Counted from the first letter of the stretch, positions 15,683-24,066 are shown. The stretch: DNA of 27,428 nt from Brucellaceae bacterium (GCA_020637755.1 JACKJW010000023.1:1-27428); one strand, 5' to 3'. The notes: generated by a model from the sequence alone, not told the origin. Made by a program: numbers and translations.

Positions 15683-16178
15683 GGCGGCCGTCACCTTCCA
15701 GCCGGAAAAGCCGTGCAGCGGTTTGCTCCACGCTGCTGATGATGCGCTCGAATTCGGGATCGTCGCGCAGATCTTCCACCAGATGGCAGGCATGGATGAC
15801 CGTGGTCCGGTCGCGGCCAAAGCCCTTGCCGGTCTCGCTCATGGAGAGTTGCAGCACGACGTGGGTGACATACATGGCGACCTGACGAACGCGCGCGACG
15901 GCGGCGCGGCAGCGGCCCGTGTCGCGCAGTTCGCGCGCCTCGACCGCAAACAGATGGGTCATCAGATCGATCATGCCGTCGCAAACCGCGATCACATATT
16001 CGTCGCGGCGCTTCGGCAGGCTCAACGGTTCCAGCAAGCCTGCGACGTCCAGCGGCTCATCGAGGCAATGCACGCTGCCACGGCTTCCCGCCTCGCAGGC
16101 CTTGCGAGGTTGCGGCATGCGGGCCTGCCTGCCGCCCGCAGGCCGTTCCACCTGCCTTCGATTCACCGCACTTGCCAC
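15675..16178 (-). CDS. gafY: GafY-like GTA activator (DnaA C-terminal-type HTH protein)
   Basis: About 167 residues. The C-terminal half resembles the DnaA domain IV DNA-binding fold: VARVRQVAMYVTHVVLQLSMSETGKGFGRDRTTVIHACHLVEDLRDD carries the GRDRTTVIHAC signature of DnaA-type helix-turn-helix proteins. It lacks the AAA+ ATPase domain, so it is not a replication initiator. A DnaA-like HTH protein followed directly by a DUF6456 protein is the split form of GafA, the direct activator of GTA genes. I choose the GTG at 16178 because GGGAG lies 7 nt upstream. The next ATG (16118) lacks this, and upstream codons look non-coding. A promoter-like sequence lies 35 bp before the start. Confidence 0.8.
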   Translation of the reverse strand: MASAVNRRQVERPAGGRQARMPQPRKACEAGSRGSVHCLDEPLDVAGLLEPLSLPKRRDEYVIAVCDGMIDLMTHLFAVEARELRDTGRCRAAVARVRQVAMYVTHVVLQLSMSETGKGFGRDRTTVIHACHLVEDLRDDPEFERIISSVEQTAARLFRLEGDGRHG

Positions 16179-16212
16179 GACCGCACTCCCGTTCCAGACG
16201 CCATACGTGTTT

Positions 16213-16240
16213 ATAGAACAGCCCGTGATTGAGTGAACAA
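16213..16240 (-). promoter_or_regulatory. Possible promoter of gafYZ
   Basis: On the minus strand a TTGTTC (16235-16240) and a TTCTAT (16213-16218) are 16 bp apart, 35 bp before the preferred gafY GTG. An overlapping TATAAA at 16210-16215 is an alternative -10 with a longer spacer. The surrounding 16205-16262 is AT-rich compared with the flanking genes. Confidence 0.35.
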
Positions 16241-16349
16241 AACAAGAACAATTTTGTCGATTCAAGCGCACTTGTCCACCGGTTCCATCCGTCGCCGATG
16301 CTTGGATGCATGGGCTTGCGCCTGGATCTGGACGGGGAGGTTGGCGGAG

Positions 16350-16538
16350 ATGACTGGAACCGTTGACCGCGGACAAGCGGTGCTGCTGGCCGGACGCGAG
16401 TTGGATGCACTCCGGCGGCGCAATTGGAGTGGCTGTCCGGTCCGCCTTGCAGCGCTTGCGGGCGCTGCCGTTGCCGTAACCGGCGAAACGAAACCCAATC
16501 CGCCGGCAGCCGATGCCTTCGAGGTGGCGGACCGCTGA
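16350..16538 (+). CDS. Possible 62-residue hypothetical protein
   Basis: A short ORF MTGTVDRGQAVLLAGRELDA and on, ending AADAFEVADR. A GGGGAGG lies 9 nt upstream of the ATG, the best argument for it. Codon third positions are only mildly GC-rich, no family is recognised, and it points opposite to gafYZ and mucR. It fills most of the otherwise gene-free 16179-16639 interval. It could equally be a chance ORF. Confidence 0.25.
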   Translation: MTGTVDRGQAVLLAGRELDALRRRNWSGCPVRLAALAGAAVAVTGETKPNPPAADAFEVADR

Positions 16539-16555
16539 CAGCCTGCAGGTGCCGG

Positions 16556-16591
16556 ACAAAACGGGAAGGGCGGCCAAGCGGCCGCCCTTCC
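16556..16591 (-). terminator. Terminator after mucR
   Basis: A perfect 12-bp stem (16564-16575 with 16580-16591, GGAAGGGCGGCC paired to GGCCGCCCTTCC) has a 4-nt loop. On the minus strand it is followed by CCGTTTTG. The stem symmetry could also stop rightward transcription, but there is no T-run on that side. Confidence 0.7.
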
Positions 16592-16639
16592 GGATTCAGA
16601 CCTGACCGGCAGAGCCGGCCGGATGTCACGGATGAAAGA

Positions 16640-17062
16640 TCACTTGGCCTTGCGGCCGAGACCCATTTCCTTGGCCAGCCGCGAGCGAGCGGCGGCATAG
16701 GCCGGAGCCACCATCGGATAGTTGGCGTCAAGGCCCCACTTCTCGCGGTAGGCCTCCGGGGTCAGACCGTAGTGGGTCATCAGGTGGCGCTTCAGAGACT
16801 TGAACTTTTTGCCGTCTTCGAGGCAGATGATGTAGTCATCATGCAGCGACTTCTTCGGGTTGACGGCAGGCTTCTGCTTTTCGGCCGGCTCTTCTTCAAC
16901 CTTGGTGCCACCCACGCGACCCAGTGCAGCATAAACATCGGAAATCAGGTTCGGCAGGTCACCAGCCGGCACCACATTGTTGCTGACATAGGCAGCGACG
17001 ACATCCGCCGTCAGTTCGATGAGCGCCGTGTCTGCGCCCGCAGTCTTGTCGATCGTATCCAT
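16640..17062 (-). CDS. mucR: MucR/Ros-family transcriptional regulator
   Basis: About 140 residues. MucR proteins are zinc-finger, H-NS-like regulators that bind AT-rich DNA and control exopolysaccharide, motility, virulence and cell-cycle genes. The N-terminal half (ALIELTADVVAAYVSNNVVPAGDLPNLISDVYAAL) is the oligomerisation region. The zinc-finger region IICLEDGKKFKSLKRHLMTHYGLTPEAYREKWGL has Cys80, Asp83, His93 and His97. The CxxD form, with Asp replacing the second Cys, is known in some Ros/MucR homologs. I use the ATG at 17062 with AGAAAG upstream; a GTG three codons earlier is possible. The gene is monocistronic, with a terminator behind it and an AT-rich leader typical of autoregulated mucR genes. 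Confidence 0.92.
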   Translation of the reverse strand: MDTIDKTAGADTALIELTADVVAAYVSNNVVPAGDLPNLISDVYAALGRVGGTKVEEEPAEKQKPAVNPKKSLHDDYIICLEDGKKFKSLKRHLMTHYGLTPEAYREKWGLDANYPMVAPAYAAARSRLAKEMGLGRKAK

Positions 17063-17634
17063 GGTTTTCACTTTCTTTTTTTGTGCAGCTTTCGTGGCGT
17101 CAATCTTTGCCCCGCCACGATTCGCATCTGCATGACGCCATTCTTTACTCGGAATCTTCCGTGATTCAAGGGTGACATCGCTTTATCTTACATTCACCCA
17201 AGTTTATGGATCACGATCCGGACTATATTTACCGGGTGTTCACCATGTTCGCTGGTGCAAAATACTCAGGTTCAAGAAGAAGAAACCGCTGCTCCAAGTG
17301 AAATGGGTGCAGACGGCGTGCATCGCCCGCCGAAATTGCGGGAATATTCAACCGACAACAACCGCCAATACGTCAGCTTCGAGAAATTCCCGGCTCTTCG
17401 GCATGTTGGCGGGCTTCCGGTGCGCGCCTCCATGCGAAAACGCAATCTGTCCGCCTCGTGTGCCAACGGTGATGGCCGCCTCAGCATGAAGATGCCGTGG
17501 CGCCGCGGAAAGGACACCACCGGCCGGGATCTCGCGTGCCACAGCGTCCTGGCGGATGCCGGAGCCAGGACATGCCCCGAGGCCAACAAGCGGCGCCCGG
17601 ACGGTTCGGCAAGTCACGCGCCCGCACAAAACAA
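17063..17634. other. 570-bp intergenic region upstream of mucR
   Basis: The part next to mucR (17072-17270) is AT-rich, contains a T-rich run near 17080 and possible minus-strand promoter elements (TTGAAT with TAAAGA 16 bp downstream). It is a plausible site of MucR autoregulation. Bases 17270-17634 have normal GC and open frames on both strands, but none has a ribosome binding site, recognisable motif or family-like composition. I see no supported gene. A small RNA cannot be excluded. Confidence 0.45.
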
Positions 17635-17665
17635 GGGAGACGGAGGTGATGCACCCCCGTCTCCC
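17628..17665 (-). terminator. Terminator after nhaD
   Basis: A 9-bp perfect stem (17635-17643 with 17657-17665, GGGAGACGG paired to CCGTCTCCC) lies 31 bp after the nhaD stop. On the minus strand it is followed by TTGTTTTGTG. Confidence 0.7.
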
Positions 17666-17695
17666 GCTATCGTCCTCGCAAGGCGTTGACGGCCC

Positions 17696-19072
17696 TCAGA
17701 ACAGATGGGCGTTGACCACCAAGTGGACACCGATTGCAGCAAAATAGCCCAGCGCCACGGCCCACGACCATTTCAGATGCGCGCCGAAAGTGTAGGCACC
17801 GCGAGCCGTTCCCATCAACGCAACACCGGCCGCCGAACCGATCGACAACATGGAGCCGCCCACGCCGCATGTCAGCGTGATGAGAAGCCATTGGCCATCC
17901 GACATCACAGGGTCCATGGTCAGAACCGCGAACATCAGCGGGATATTGTCCACAATCGCTGACAAGGCACCAATGATGGTGTTTGCGATTGTCGGCCCCA
18001 TACCGTCGTAGAGCAGGCTGGACGCCAGGGACAGGTAACCCAGGACGCCAAGTCCGCCAACGGCGAAAATGATGCCGAAGAAGAACAGAAGGGTATCCCA
18101 CTCCACCTTTTCAAAAAGCTTGAAGGAATCGAGGACCAGATCGTGGTCCTCGAGCCGGTGACCGCGACGCGTGATGAAATAGGAGAATATCTGCATGTAG
18201 CCGAGGCCCAGCATCATGCCGAGTGCAGGCGGCAGGTGCAGGAAGTTCTTGAACGACACGGCGGTAATGATCGTGGCGGCGAAAAGCCCGATCACGACAC
18301 GCGCGCCGGGCTTCATGCGGGCGCGATCCTCCGTAATGGGCGGCGTTTCTGCCGGCACGGCAAAGCCCATGATCACTGCGGGGATCAGCCAGTTGACCAG
18401 CGACGGCAAGAAAATGACGAAGAACTCGAAGAAGGAGAGCTTGCCTTTCTGCCAGACCATCAGTGTGGTGATGTCGCCGAACGGCGTGAACGCACCGCCG
18501 GCATTGGCGGCGACCACGACATTGATACAGCCGAGCACAAGGAACTTCGGATTGTCGCGGCCGATGGCCATCAGCACAGCACCCATCACCAGAGCGGTCG
18601 TGAGATTGTCCAGCAGGCCCGAGAGCAAAAACGCCAATCCGCCGGTCAGCCAGAACAGCTTGCGGTAGCTCAGGCCCAGGCCAGTCAGGCGGGCGCGCAA
18701 GGCATCGAAGACCCGTCTTTCCTCCAGCGTGTTCACATAGGTAATGGCAACAAGCAGAAAGAGAAAGAGTTCGCCGTATTCCTCGATCACGCCCAGCGCC
18801 AGAGCATGCGCGACGTCAGACTGCTCCGCCCGCATGTAAGCGATGCCGACGAGCGCCCAGATCAATCCGCCGGCCATCATCACCGGCTTGGATTTGCGCA
18901 TCTCGGTTGCTTCCTCGAAGATGACGAGGAGATAGGCCAACACGAAAATCAGGATCGACAGGTAACCGTACCATGAGACCGTCAGGTCAAGTGTCGGCCG
19001 GATTTCCTCACCCGCCATTGCCGGAAAGGCCAACAGCGAAAGCAGCCCCGTGAGCAATACGATCAGTTTCAT
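17696..19072 (-). CDS. nhaD: NhaD-type sodium:proton antiporter
   Basis: About 458 residues. It exports Na+ (and Li+) in exchange for protons across the inner membrane and supports salt and alkali tolerance. An N-terminal signal-like segment (KLIVLLTGLLSLLAFPAMAG) is followed by about a dozen hydrophobic helices. Family marks are the FGDITTLMVW motif, the LSGLLDNLTTALVMGAVL helix and the C-terminal SAIVDNIPLMFAVL and GVGGSMLSIGSAAGVALMG segments, which carry the conserved Asn, Asp and Ser/Gly residues of the IT/NhaD superfamily. The ATG at 19072 has GAGGGGAA upstream. A longer reading to 19300 is not membrane-like and is rejected. It is flanked by a terminator and probably monocistronic. Confidence 0.92.
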   Translation of the reverse strand: MKLIVLLTGLLSLLAFPAMAGEEIRPTLDLTVSWYGYLSILIFVLAYLLVIFEEATEMRKSKPVMMAGGLIWALVGIAYMRAEQSDVAHALALGVIEEYGELFLFLLVAITYVNTLEERRVFDALRARLTGLGLSYRKLFWLTGGLAFLLSGLLDNLTTALVMGAVLMAIGRDNPKFLVLGCINVVVAANAGGAFTPFGDITTLMVWQKGKLSFFEFFVIFLPSLVNWLIPAVIMGFAVPAETPPITEDRARMKPGARVVIGLFAATIITAVSFKNFLHLPPALGMMLGLGYMQIFSYFITRRGHRLEDHDLVLDSFKLFEKVEWDTLLFFFGIIFAVGGLGVLGYLSLASSLLYDGMGPTIANTIIGALSAIVDNIPLMFAVLTMDPVMSDGQWLLITLTCGVGGSMLSIGSAAGVALMGTARGAYTFGAHLKWSWAVALGYFAAIGVHLVVNAHLF

Positions 19073-19371
19073 GCCAGTTCCCCTCTCTCGTCTCTTGCGG
19101 ACGCCTGCTTCGGCATCCGGTGTGCCATCCCGCTTGCATGAACGGAGCGCGTTTATCCGCGGAGACTTACTGACACAGGGCAGGCAAGGCAAGCGCGACT
19201 GAAGGTGCAAAGGCACGAGCGGCAAATTCGCAGCGCTTTTCCACGCTTTATGCAGCATGCAGGGTGTTTCCAGCCGCAGGCAACCCTCCTCCGGGACCAA
19301 TTGGCCTGGCTACGCAAGCGGCTTAGGACCCTCCGGAAGCCGCATGAACGGGAAACGGACGTGTCAGGGCC
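19073..19371. other. Intergenic region between GST and nhaD
   Basis: About 300 bp holding the nhaD promoter, which I cannot place confidently. It also holds a weak hairpin after the GST gene: 7-bp stem 19318-19324 with 19337-19343 (GCGGCTT/AAGCCGC), 12-nt loop, without a clear U-tract. It may end GST transcription. No gene is supported. Confidence 0.35.
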
Positions 19372-20004
19372 TCACCCGGCCTGCATGGCCGCGATATGTG
19401 CGCCATCGATGGCCTTGGCCTGCTTGTAGGCCTCGCGCTGGCGCAGGCGCCCGGCATAGGCCTGCAAGGCCGGCGTTTCGGGCAGGGTCTTGAACTGGAG
19501 GCCCCAGTCCACCGCCGAGCCGACATAGACATCTGCCGCGGTGAAGCGGTCGCCGCAGACATAGTCACGCGTCTCGAAGAGCGCCGACAGCACGCCGACC
19601 GTGCGCTCATAGCTGCCGTAGCCCATGCGGCCCTGAACCTGCAGATTGTCCCCCACTTCCCAGCCCATCGACCGGTTGGTGACGGCCTGTTCGACGGGAC
19701 CGGCGGCGAAGAACGTCCAGCGCAGGTAATCGGCCCTCTCGGCAAGGTCACGCGGTGCCAATCCGGCCTCGGGAAAGGCTTCTGCGAGGTAGAGGCATAT
19801 TGCTGCGGCCTCACTGACCGCCCTGCCCTCGTGCAGGATGGCCGGCACTTTGCCCATCGGATTGACGGCCAGATACTCGATCGACTTCATGTCACCGCCA
19901 TAGCCGAGGATCACCTCGTCATAGGCGGCACCGGCTTCATGCAGGGCCCAGCGGGCAATCTGGCCGCGGCTCATCGGATTCGTATAGAAGGTGATCTTGG
20001 ACAT
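19372..20004 (-). CDS. Glutathione S-transferase family protein
   Basis: A 210-residue soluble enzyme. GSTs conjugate glutathione to electrophiles or act as glutathione-dependent reductases. The thioredoxin-like N-terminal domain shows TFYTNPMSRGQIARWALHEAG, then the cis-Pro motif NPMGKVPAIL and the EAAAICLYLAEAFP segment with the Glu-Ala(Ser)-x-Ala-Ile glutathione-binding signature. The all-helical C-terminal domain has the FTAADVYVGSAVDW N-capping motif. The ATG at 20004 has GGAG 8 nt upstream. That GGAG lies inside a perfect 14-bp hairpin, listed separately, which may control translation. The substrate cannot be told from sequence. Confidence 0.92.
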   Translation of the reverse strand: MSKITFYTNPMSRGQIARWALHEAGAAYDEVILGYGGDMKSIEYLAVNPMGKVPAILHEGRAVSEAAAICLYLAEAFPEAGLAPRDLAERADYLRWTFFAAGPVEQAVTNRSMGWEVGDNLQVQGRMGYGSYERTVGVLSALFETRDYVCGDRFTAADVYVGSAVDWGLQFKTLPETPALQAYAGRLRQREAYKQAKAIDGAHIAAMQAG

Positions 20005-20008
20005 GGTT

Positions 20009-20050
20009 GAGGCTCCGGCAGGTCAGGGGCGTGAAGCCTGCCGGAGCCTC
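20009..20050 (-). promoter_or_regulatory. Long hairpin covering the GST ribosome binding site
   Basis: Bases 20009-20022 and 20037-20050 form a perfect 14-bp stem (GAGGCTCCGGCAGG paired to CCTGCCGGAGCCTC) around a 14-nt loop. The 3' arm on the minus strand contains the GGAG that serves the GST start codon and ends 4 nt before the ATG. There is no U-tract after it, so it fits a translational control element better than a terminator. Confidence 0.6.
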
Positions 20051-20090
20051 GTGACGCAATCAAGATGACCGCATCACATTTCGTCGCGCC

Positions 20091-20468
20091 TCAATTGGGG
20101 CGGATGTATTTTCCATAGACCCAGCCGGTCACGAAATTGCCGTCACGGGCCGGGTCATGCCAGACTTCGCACCAGCGGAAGCGGACGGCAGAAGCCTTGT
20201 CCCACTTGCCCTTCCAGCCAATGTCGCCGAGGTTCAGGCCGCCGGTGCAGCGGCCGGTCAGCGACAGCACGGTGCCGTTGGGATAGGCGGCCTGCCTGGC
20301 GGAAAAGGGCGCGGGATAGTTGCGCACATTCAGCGTGTCGTTCCAGTCGACATTCGCGACCTGCCAGCTTTCCAGTGCGCTCGCGGCACCGGGCAGTGTG
20401 GCGGCGCCGAGGCCTGCAAGCGAGAGGGCAAGGGCGATGGCCGCCATCTTGACGCGGGTCGGAAACAT
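20091..20468 (-). CDS. Exported SH3-domain protein
   Basis: A 125-residue protein with a clear signal peptide (KMAAIALALSLAGLGAATLP, probable cleavage after ASA) and a mature part of about 95 residues. The stretch WNDTLNVRNYPAPFSARQAAYPNGTVLSLTGRC is the start of a bacterial SH3 (SH3b) domain. The following Cys pair (GRC and FRWCEVW) may form a disulfide. GWVYGKYI is the usual SH3b ending. AAAGGAG lies 9 nt before the ATG. Such proteins often bind cell-wall or surface components. It is divergent from the S9 peptidase gene, with 116 bp between starts. Confidence 0.85.
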   Translation of the reverse strand: MFPTRVKMAAIALALSLAGLGAATLPGAASALESWQVANVDWNDTLNVRNYPAPFSARQAAYPNGTVLSLTGRCTGGLNLGDIGWKGKWDKASAVRFRWCEVWHDPARDGNFVTGWVYGKYIRPN

Positions 20469-20584
20469 GAGGGCGCTCCTTTGGGCCGGGTGGGTTCCGT
20501 TTGTTGTCCAACCCTAGTATGGCTTGGCCGAACGGGGCCCGAACGGCGCGTTCAGTTTCCATTCACGAGAACCGCCGGTCTTTC

Positions 20585-22684
20585 ATGTCGCACCCTTCCC
20601 GTTTTCCCTCCCTTCCCGCTCCCCGTGCCGCCCGCCATCCTTTCACCGATACCCGCCACGGCATCACCCGCAGCGATGACTACGCGTGGATGCGCGCGGA
20701 AAACTGGCAGGAGATGTTCCACGATCCGTCCGTGCTGGACCCGGAAATCCGGGCCCATCTGGAAGCCGAGAACGCCTACCAGTCGGCGCTGATGGAAGAC
20801 ACGGAAGCGCTGCGCAAGGCGCTGTTTGCCGAGATGAAGGGCCGCATCAAGGAAGACGATTCTTCGGTTCCCATGAAGGACGGTGCCTATGCCTATGGCT
20901 CTGCCTTCGTCACCGGCGGGGAGCAGCCGCGCTTCTTCCGCACGGAGCGTGACGGCGGCGACCGCGACATCCTGCTCGACGGTGATGCAGAGGCTGCTGG
21001 CAAGGCCTATTTCCGCCTTGCCAGCGCAGATCATTCACCCGGCCACCAGCGCCTTTTGTGGGGCCATGACGACAAGGGATCGGAATTTTTCACGCTGACG
21101 GTGCGCGACCTGGCCAGCGGGAAGGACCTGCCGGATACGGTCGAGAAAACCGGCGGGGCCGGCACGTGGAACGCGGATTCTTCCGGCTTTTTCTATTCGC
21201 GGCTCGATGCCAGCCACCGCCCTTCAAAACTGCTGTTTCACGCCATCGGTACGGATGCGAGCGCCGACCGGCTCGTCTACGAGGAGAGCGATGCGGGGTT
21301 CTTCATGGGCTGTGGCGGCACGCGCGACAACCGCCACATCCTGATCTCCATCCATGATCACGAGACCTCGGAATACCGCGTCCTGCCTGCCGACGGATCC
21401 AGCTTCGAGCCGAAGCTCGTGGCCGCGCGCCAGCCCGGCCTGCAATATGACCTTGAGGAAGGCGGCGATGTCTTCTTCGTCCTGACCAACGCGGATGGTG
21501 CCAAGGATTTCAAGGTGATGAGCGCACCGGCTGACAATCCGATTCCGGCAAACTGGCGCGAGGTCGTGCCGCATGAACAGGGACGCCTCATCCTCTCCAT
21601 CATGGGTTTTGCCCGTCATCTGGTCCGGCTGGAACGCAAGGACGGTCTGCCGCGCATCGTCATCCGCGAGCGGGCAACCGGCGCCGAACATGCCATCGCC
21701 TTTGACGAGGAGGCCTACTCGCTCGGCCTGATCGGCTCGCTGGAATACGACACGAATGTCATCCGCTTCTCCTATTCCTCGATGACCACGCCGTCGCAGA
21801 CCTTCGACTATGACATGGCGACCCGCGAGCGCGTTCTGCTGAAGACCCAGGAAGTACCGTCGGGCCATGACGCCGGCCTCTATGTCACGCGCCGCCTGCA
21901 TGCCCCTGGCGCCGACGGCGAGCTGGTTCCCGTCACGATCCTCCATCGCAAGGACACGCCGCTCGATGGTTCCGCGCCCTGCCTGCTTTATGGCTACGGG
22001 TCGTACGGCATCACCATCCCGGCCTCGTTCAACACCAATTGCCTGAGCCTGGTGGATCGCGGCTTCGTCTATGCCATCGCCCATATCCGCGGCGGCAAGG
22101 ACAAGGGCTACCACTGGTACGAGGACGGCAAACGCGAAAAGAAGACCAACACCTTCACCGATTTCATCGCCTGTGCACGCCATCTCGTTTCGCAGGGCTA
22201 TACCGCGCATGACCGCATTGTCGCACAGGGGGGATCGGCTGGCGGCATGCTGATGGGTGCAGTGGCAAACCTCGCGCCGCAAGCTTTCGGCGGCATCGTC
22301 GCGGAGGTGCCCTTCGTCGATGTGCTGAACACGATGCTGGACGACACGCTTCCGTTGACGCCACCGGAATGGCCCGAATGGGGTAACCCGATCCTGTCAC
22401 CCGAGGACTACAAGACGATCGCGGCCTACAGCCCCTATGACAATGTCGCCGCCCTGCCCTACCCGCCGGTGCTGGCGGTGGCGGGCCTGACCGATCCGCG
22501 CGTGACCTACTGGGAACCGGCCAAGTGGGTGGCGCGTCTGCGCGACCTCTCTACCTCAAGCAATCCGGTGCTGTTCCGCATCAACATGGACGCGGGTCAT
22601 GCGGGGGCGTCCGGGCGTTTCTCGCGGCTGGAAGAAATCGCCTACACCTATGCCTTCGCGCTGAAGGTAACCGGCAAGGCGTGA
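20585..22684 (+). CDS. Prolyl oligopeptidase-family serine peptidase (oligopeptidase B-like, S9A)
   Basis: A 699-residue cytoplasmic oligopeptidase that cleaves short peptides, usually after basic residues in the oligopeptidase B group. The N-terminal two thirds form the beta-propeller lid, starting with RHGITRSDDYAWMRAENW. The C-terminal alpha/beta hydrolase domain has the GGSAGG nucleophile elbow (Ser about 551), the LTDPRVTYWEP motif with Asp about 637 and the DAGHAGASGR loop with His about 672, so the triad is complete. The start ATG at 20585 (MSHPSRFP) fits the family; an upstream in-frame extension to 20501 would cover the promoter. The next gene overlaps the stop by 1 bp. Confidence 0.93.
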   Translation: MSHPSRFPSLPAPRAARHPFTDTRHGITRSDDYAWMRAENWQEMFHDPSVLDPEIRAHLEAENAYQSALMEDTEALRKALFAEMKGRIKEDDSSVPMKDGAYAYGSAFVTGGEQPRFFRTERDGGDRDILLDGDAEAAGKAYFRLASADHSPGHQRLLWGHDDKGSEFFTLTVRDLASGKDLPDTVEKTGGAGTWNADSSGFFYSRLDASHRPSKLLFHAIGTDASADRLVYEESDAGFFMGCGGTRDNRHILISIHDHETSEYRVLPADGSSFEPKLVAARQPGLQYDLEEGGDVFFVLTNADGAKDFKVMSAPADNPIPANWREVVPHEQGRLILSIMGFARHLVRLERKDGLPRIVIRERATGAEHAIAFDEEAYSLGLIGSLEYDTNVIRFSYSSMTTPSQTFDYDMATRERVLLKTQEVPSGHDAGLYVTRRLHAPGADGELVPVTILHRKDTPLDGSAPCLLYGYGSYGITIPASFNTNCLSLVDRGFVYAIAHIRGGKDKGYHWYEDGKREKKTNTFTDFIACARHLVSQGYTAHDRIVAQGGSAGGMLMGAVANLAPQAFGGIVAEVPFVDVLNTMLDDTLPLTPPEWPEWGNPILSPEDYKTIAAYSPYDNVAALPYPPVLAVAGLTDPRVTYWEPAKWVARLRDLSTSSNPVLFRINMDAGHAGASGRFSRLEEIAYTYAFALKVTGKA

Positions 22685-23109
22685 TGGAGGGGCCGGTAGC
22701 CGGCCTGGCCGGACTGTTCGTTTCGGCCTTCACGTCGGCGACACTGCTGCCCGGCACGTCCGAGGCACTGCTGACGGCGATGGCGCTGTCGGGTGTCTCC
22801 ACGCCTTCCGTTCTGCTCACCGCTGCCACCTTGGGCAACGTGCTTGGTTCCTGCGTGAACTGGCTGATGGGGCGCGCCGGGAGTGCCGTCATTGCCGGAA
22901 GAGACAATGACAGTGGCGCAATGCCGCGCGCCAGGCGCTGGTACGCGCGATGGGGTCACTGGAGCCTGCTGGCCTCATGGGTGCCGGTGGTCGGCGATCC
23001 GCTGACGCTGCTGGCAGGTGCAATGGGTGAACCGCTCTGGCGCTTCGTCCTGACTGTCACGTTTGCCAAGGCTGCGCGCTACGCCGCCGTCCTTGCACTG
23101 GTTTGGTGA
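22684..23109 (+). CDS. YqaA-like small membrane protein
   Basis: A 141-residue inner-membrane protein with about four hydrophobic segments, including AGLFVSAFTSATLLPGTSEALLTAM and ATLGNVLGSCVNWLMG. The pattern SAFTSATLLPGTSE, GNVLGSCVNW and WVPVVGDPLTLLAGAM is that of the YqaA branch of the DedA/SNARE-associated superfamily. The ATG overlaps the peptidase stop codon (TGATG), so the two are translationally coupled. Transport of lipids or small molecules is proposed for the superfamily but nothing specific can be read here. It is convergent with the diheme cytochrome gene. Confidence 0.82.
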   Translation: MEGPVAGLAGLFVSAFTSATLLPGTSEALLTAMALSGVSTPSVLLTAATLGNVLGSCVNWLMGRAGSAVIAGRDNDSGAMPRARRWYARWGHWSLLASWVPVVGDPLTLLAGAMGEPLWRFVLTVTFAKAARYAAVLALVW

Positions 23110-23143
23110 GCGGGACTGCGAAGCTTCTTCGGGTTTGCCTTGC

Positions 23144-24052
23144 TCAATCGCCCTTGACAGTTTTCAGGTAGGCGGCAATGGCCTCGCGGTCGCCCGCCGG
23201 CAGCTTGGCCATGTTTTCCTGAACCGCAACCATGGCCCCGCCGACGCTGTCGAAATCCGGTGTGAAGCCCGATTCCAGATAATAGGCGATGTCCTTTTCG
23301 GACCAGCCGGAAATGCCGCCCTCGCCCTGCGAGATGTTTGGCACCTTGCCGTCACCCTCGGCGGCGGCTGCCCCTTCCAGCCAATCGGCCAGTTCCAGCC
23401 CGCCGATCAGGTTTCGCGGCGTATGGCACTCGCCGCAGTGGCCGGGACCTTCGACCAGATATTGGCCGCGCTTCTGAAGGTCGGACGCATCGGCGGCAAG
23501 GGTTTCGACCGGTCCTTTTTTCAGGAAAAGCAGCTTCCAGAGGCCAAGGCCGCGACGGATGTTGAAGGGAAAGCCGACCTCGTGGTGCGGCGCCGTTTCG
23601 GCCACCGCAGGAAGGGTCTGCATGAAGGCGAAAAGGTCGGAGACATCCTTGGGTGCCATGCGCACATAGGAGGTAAAGGGGAAAGCCGGATAGTAGTGCC
23701 GGCCATCGGGCGAGACGCCCTTTTGCAAGGCCGTGGCAAACTGCTCCAGTGTCCAGGCGCCAATGCCTGCCGCCTTGTCGGACGAGATGTTGGGCGCCAC
23801 GAAGGTGCCGAACTGGGTGACGAAGCGGTGGCCCCCGGCCAGTACCAGCTTGTCGTCACCCTTGGCTTCCGGCCTTGCATGACAGGATGAGCATCCGGCC
23901 CGGTAGAAGACCAACTGGCCTGCTTCGGCATCGCCCGGAGGCATGGATGCCACGGTGGCCGCATCCAGCCGTGAGGGCATGGTGAGAAACCAGAAGGCAA
24001 GCCCGCCGAACACGGCGGCGGCAATGGCCAGGAAAGCGAGCTTGCGCAACAT
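23144..24052 (-). CDS. Membrane-anchored diheme cytochrome c
   Basis: A 302-residue c-type cytochrome with an N-terminal membrane anchor (about residues 5-24) and two heme-binding domains in the periplasm: CSSCH at 54-58 and CGECH at 206-210. Each domain has downstream Met-containing segments (for example YVRMAPKDVSDL) that could give the sixth iron ligand. The domain order resembles the diheme subunits of alcohol/aldehyde and sorbitol-type dehydrogenase complexes, but no dehydrogenase gene is adjacent. It follows the class II cytochrome gene by 14 bp, so the two form a likely operon. It may deliver electrons to a terminal oxidase. The partner is unknown. Confidence 0.9.
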   Translation of the reverse strand: MLRKLAFLAIAAAVFGGLAFWFLTMPSRLDAATVASMPPGDAEAGQLVFYRAGCSSCHARPEAKGDDKLVLAGGHRFVTQFGTFVAPNISSDKAAGIGAWTLEQFATALQKGVSPDGRHYYPAFPFTSYVRMAPKDVSDLFAFMQTLPAVAETAPHHEVGFPFNIRRGLGLWKLLFLKKGPVETLAADASDLQKRGQYLVEGPGHCGECHTPRNLIGGLELADWLEGAAAAEGDGKVPNISQGEGGISGWSEKDIAYYLESGFTPDFDSVGGAMVAVQENMAKLPAGDREAIAAYLKTVKGD

Positions 24053-24066
24053 GGATCAGGTCCGAG

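Noticed and set aside
15675..16178. Calling the DnaA-like HTH protein a chromosomal replication initiator
   Set aside because: It is far too short and lacks the AAA+ domain. Only the DnaA domain IV-type DNA-binding part is present.
17255..17689. 144-residue open frame upstream of mucR
   Set aside because: No ribosome binding site, no motif, low-quality composition, and it runs into the nhaD terminator.
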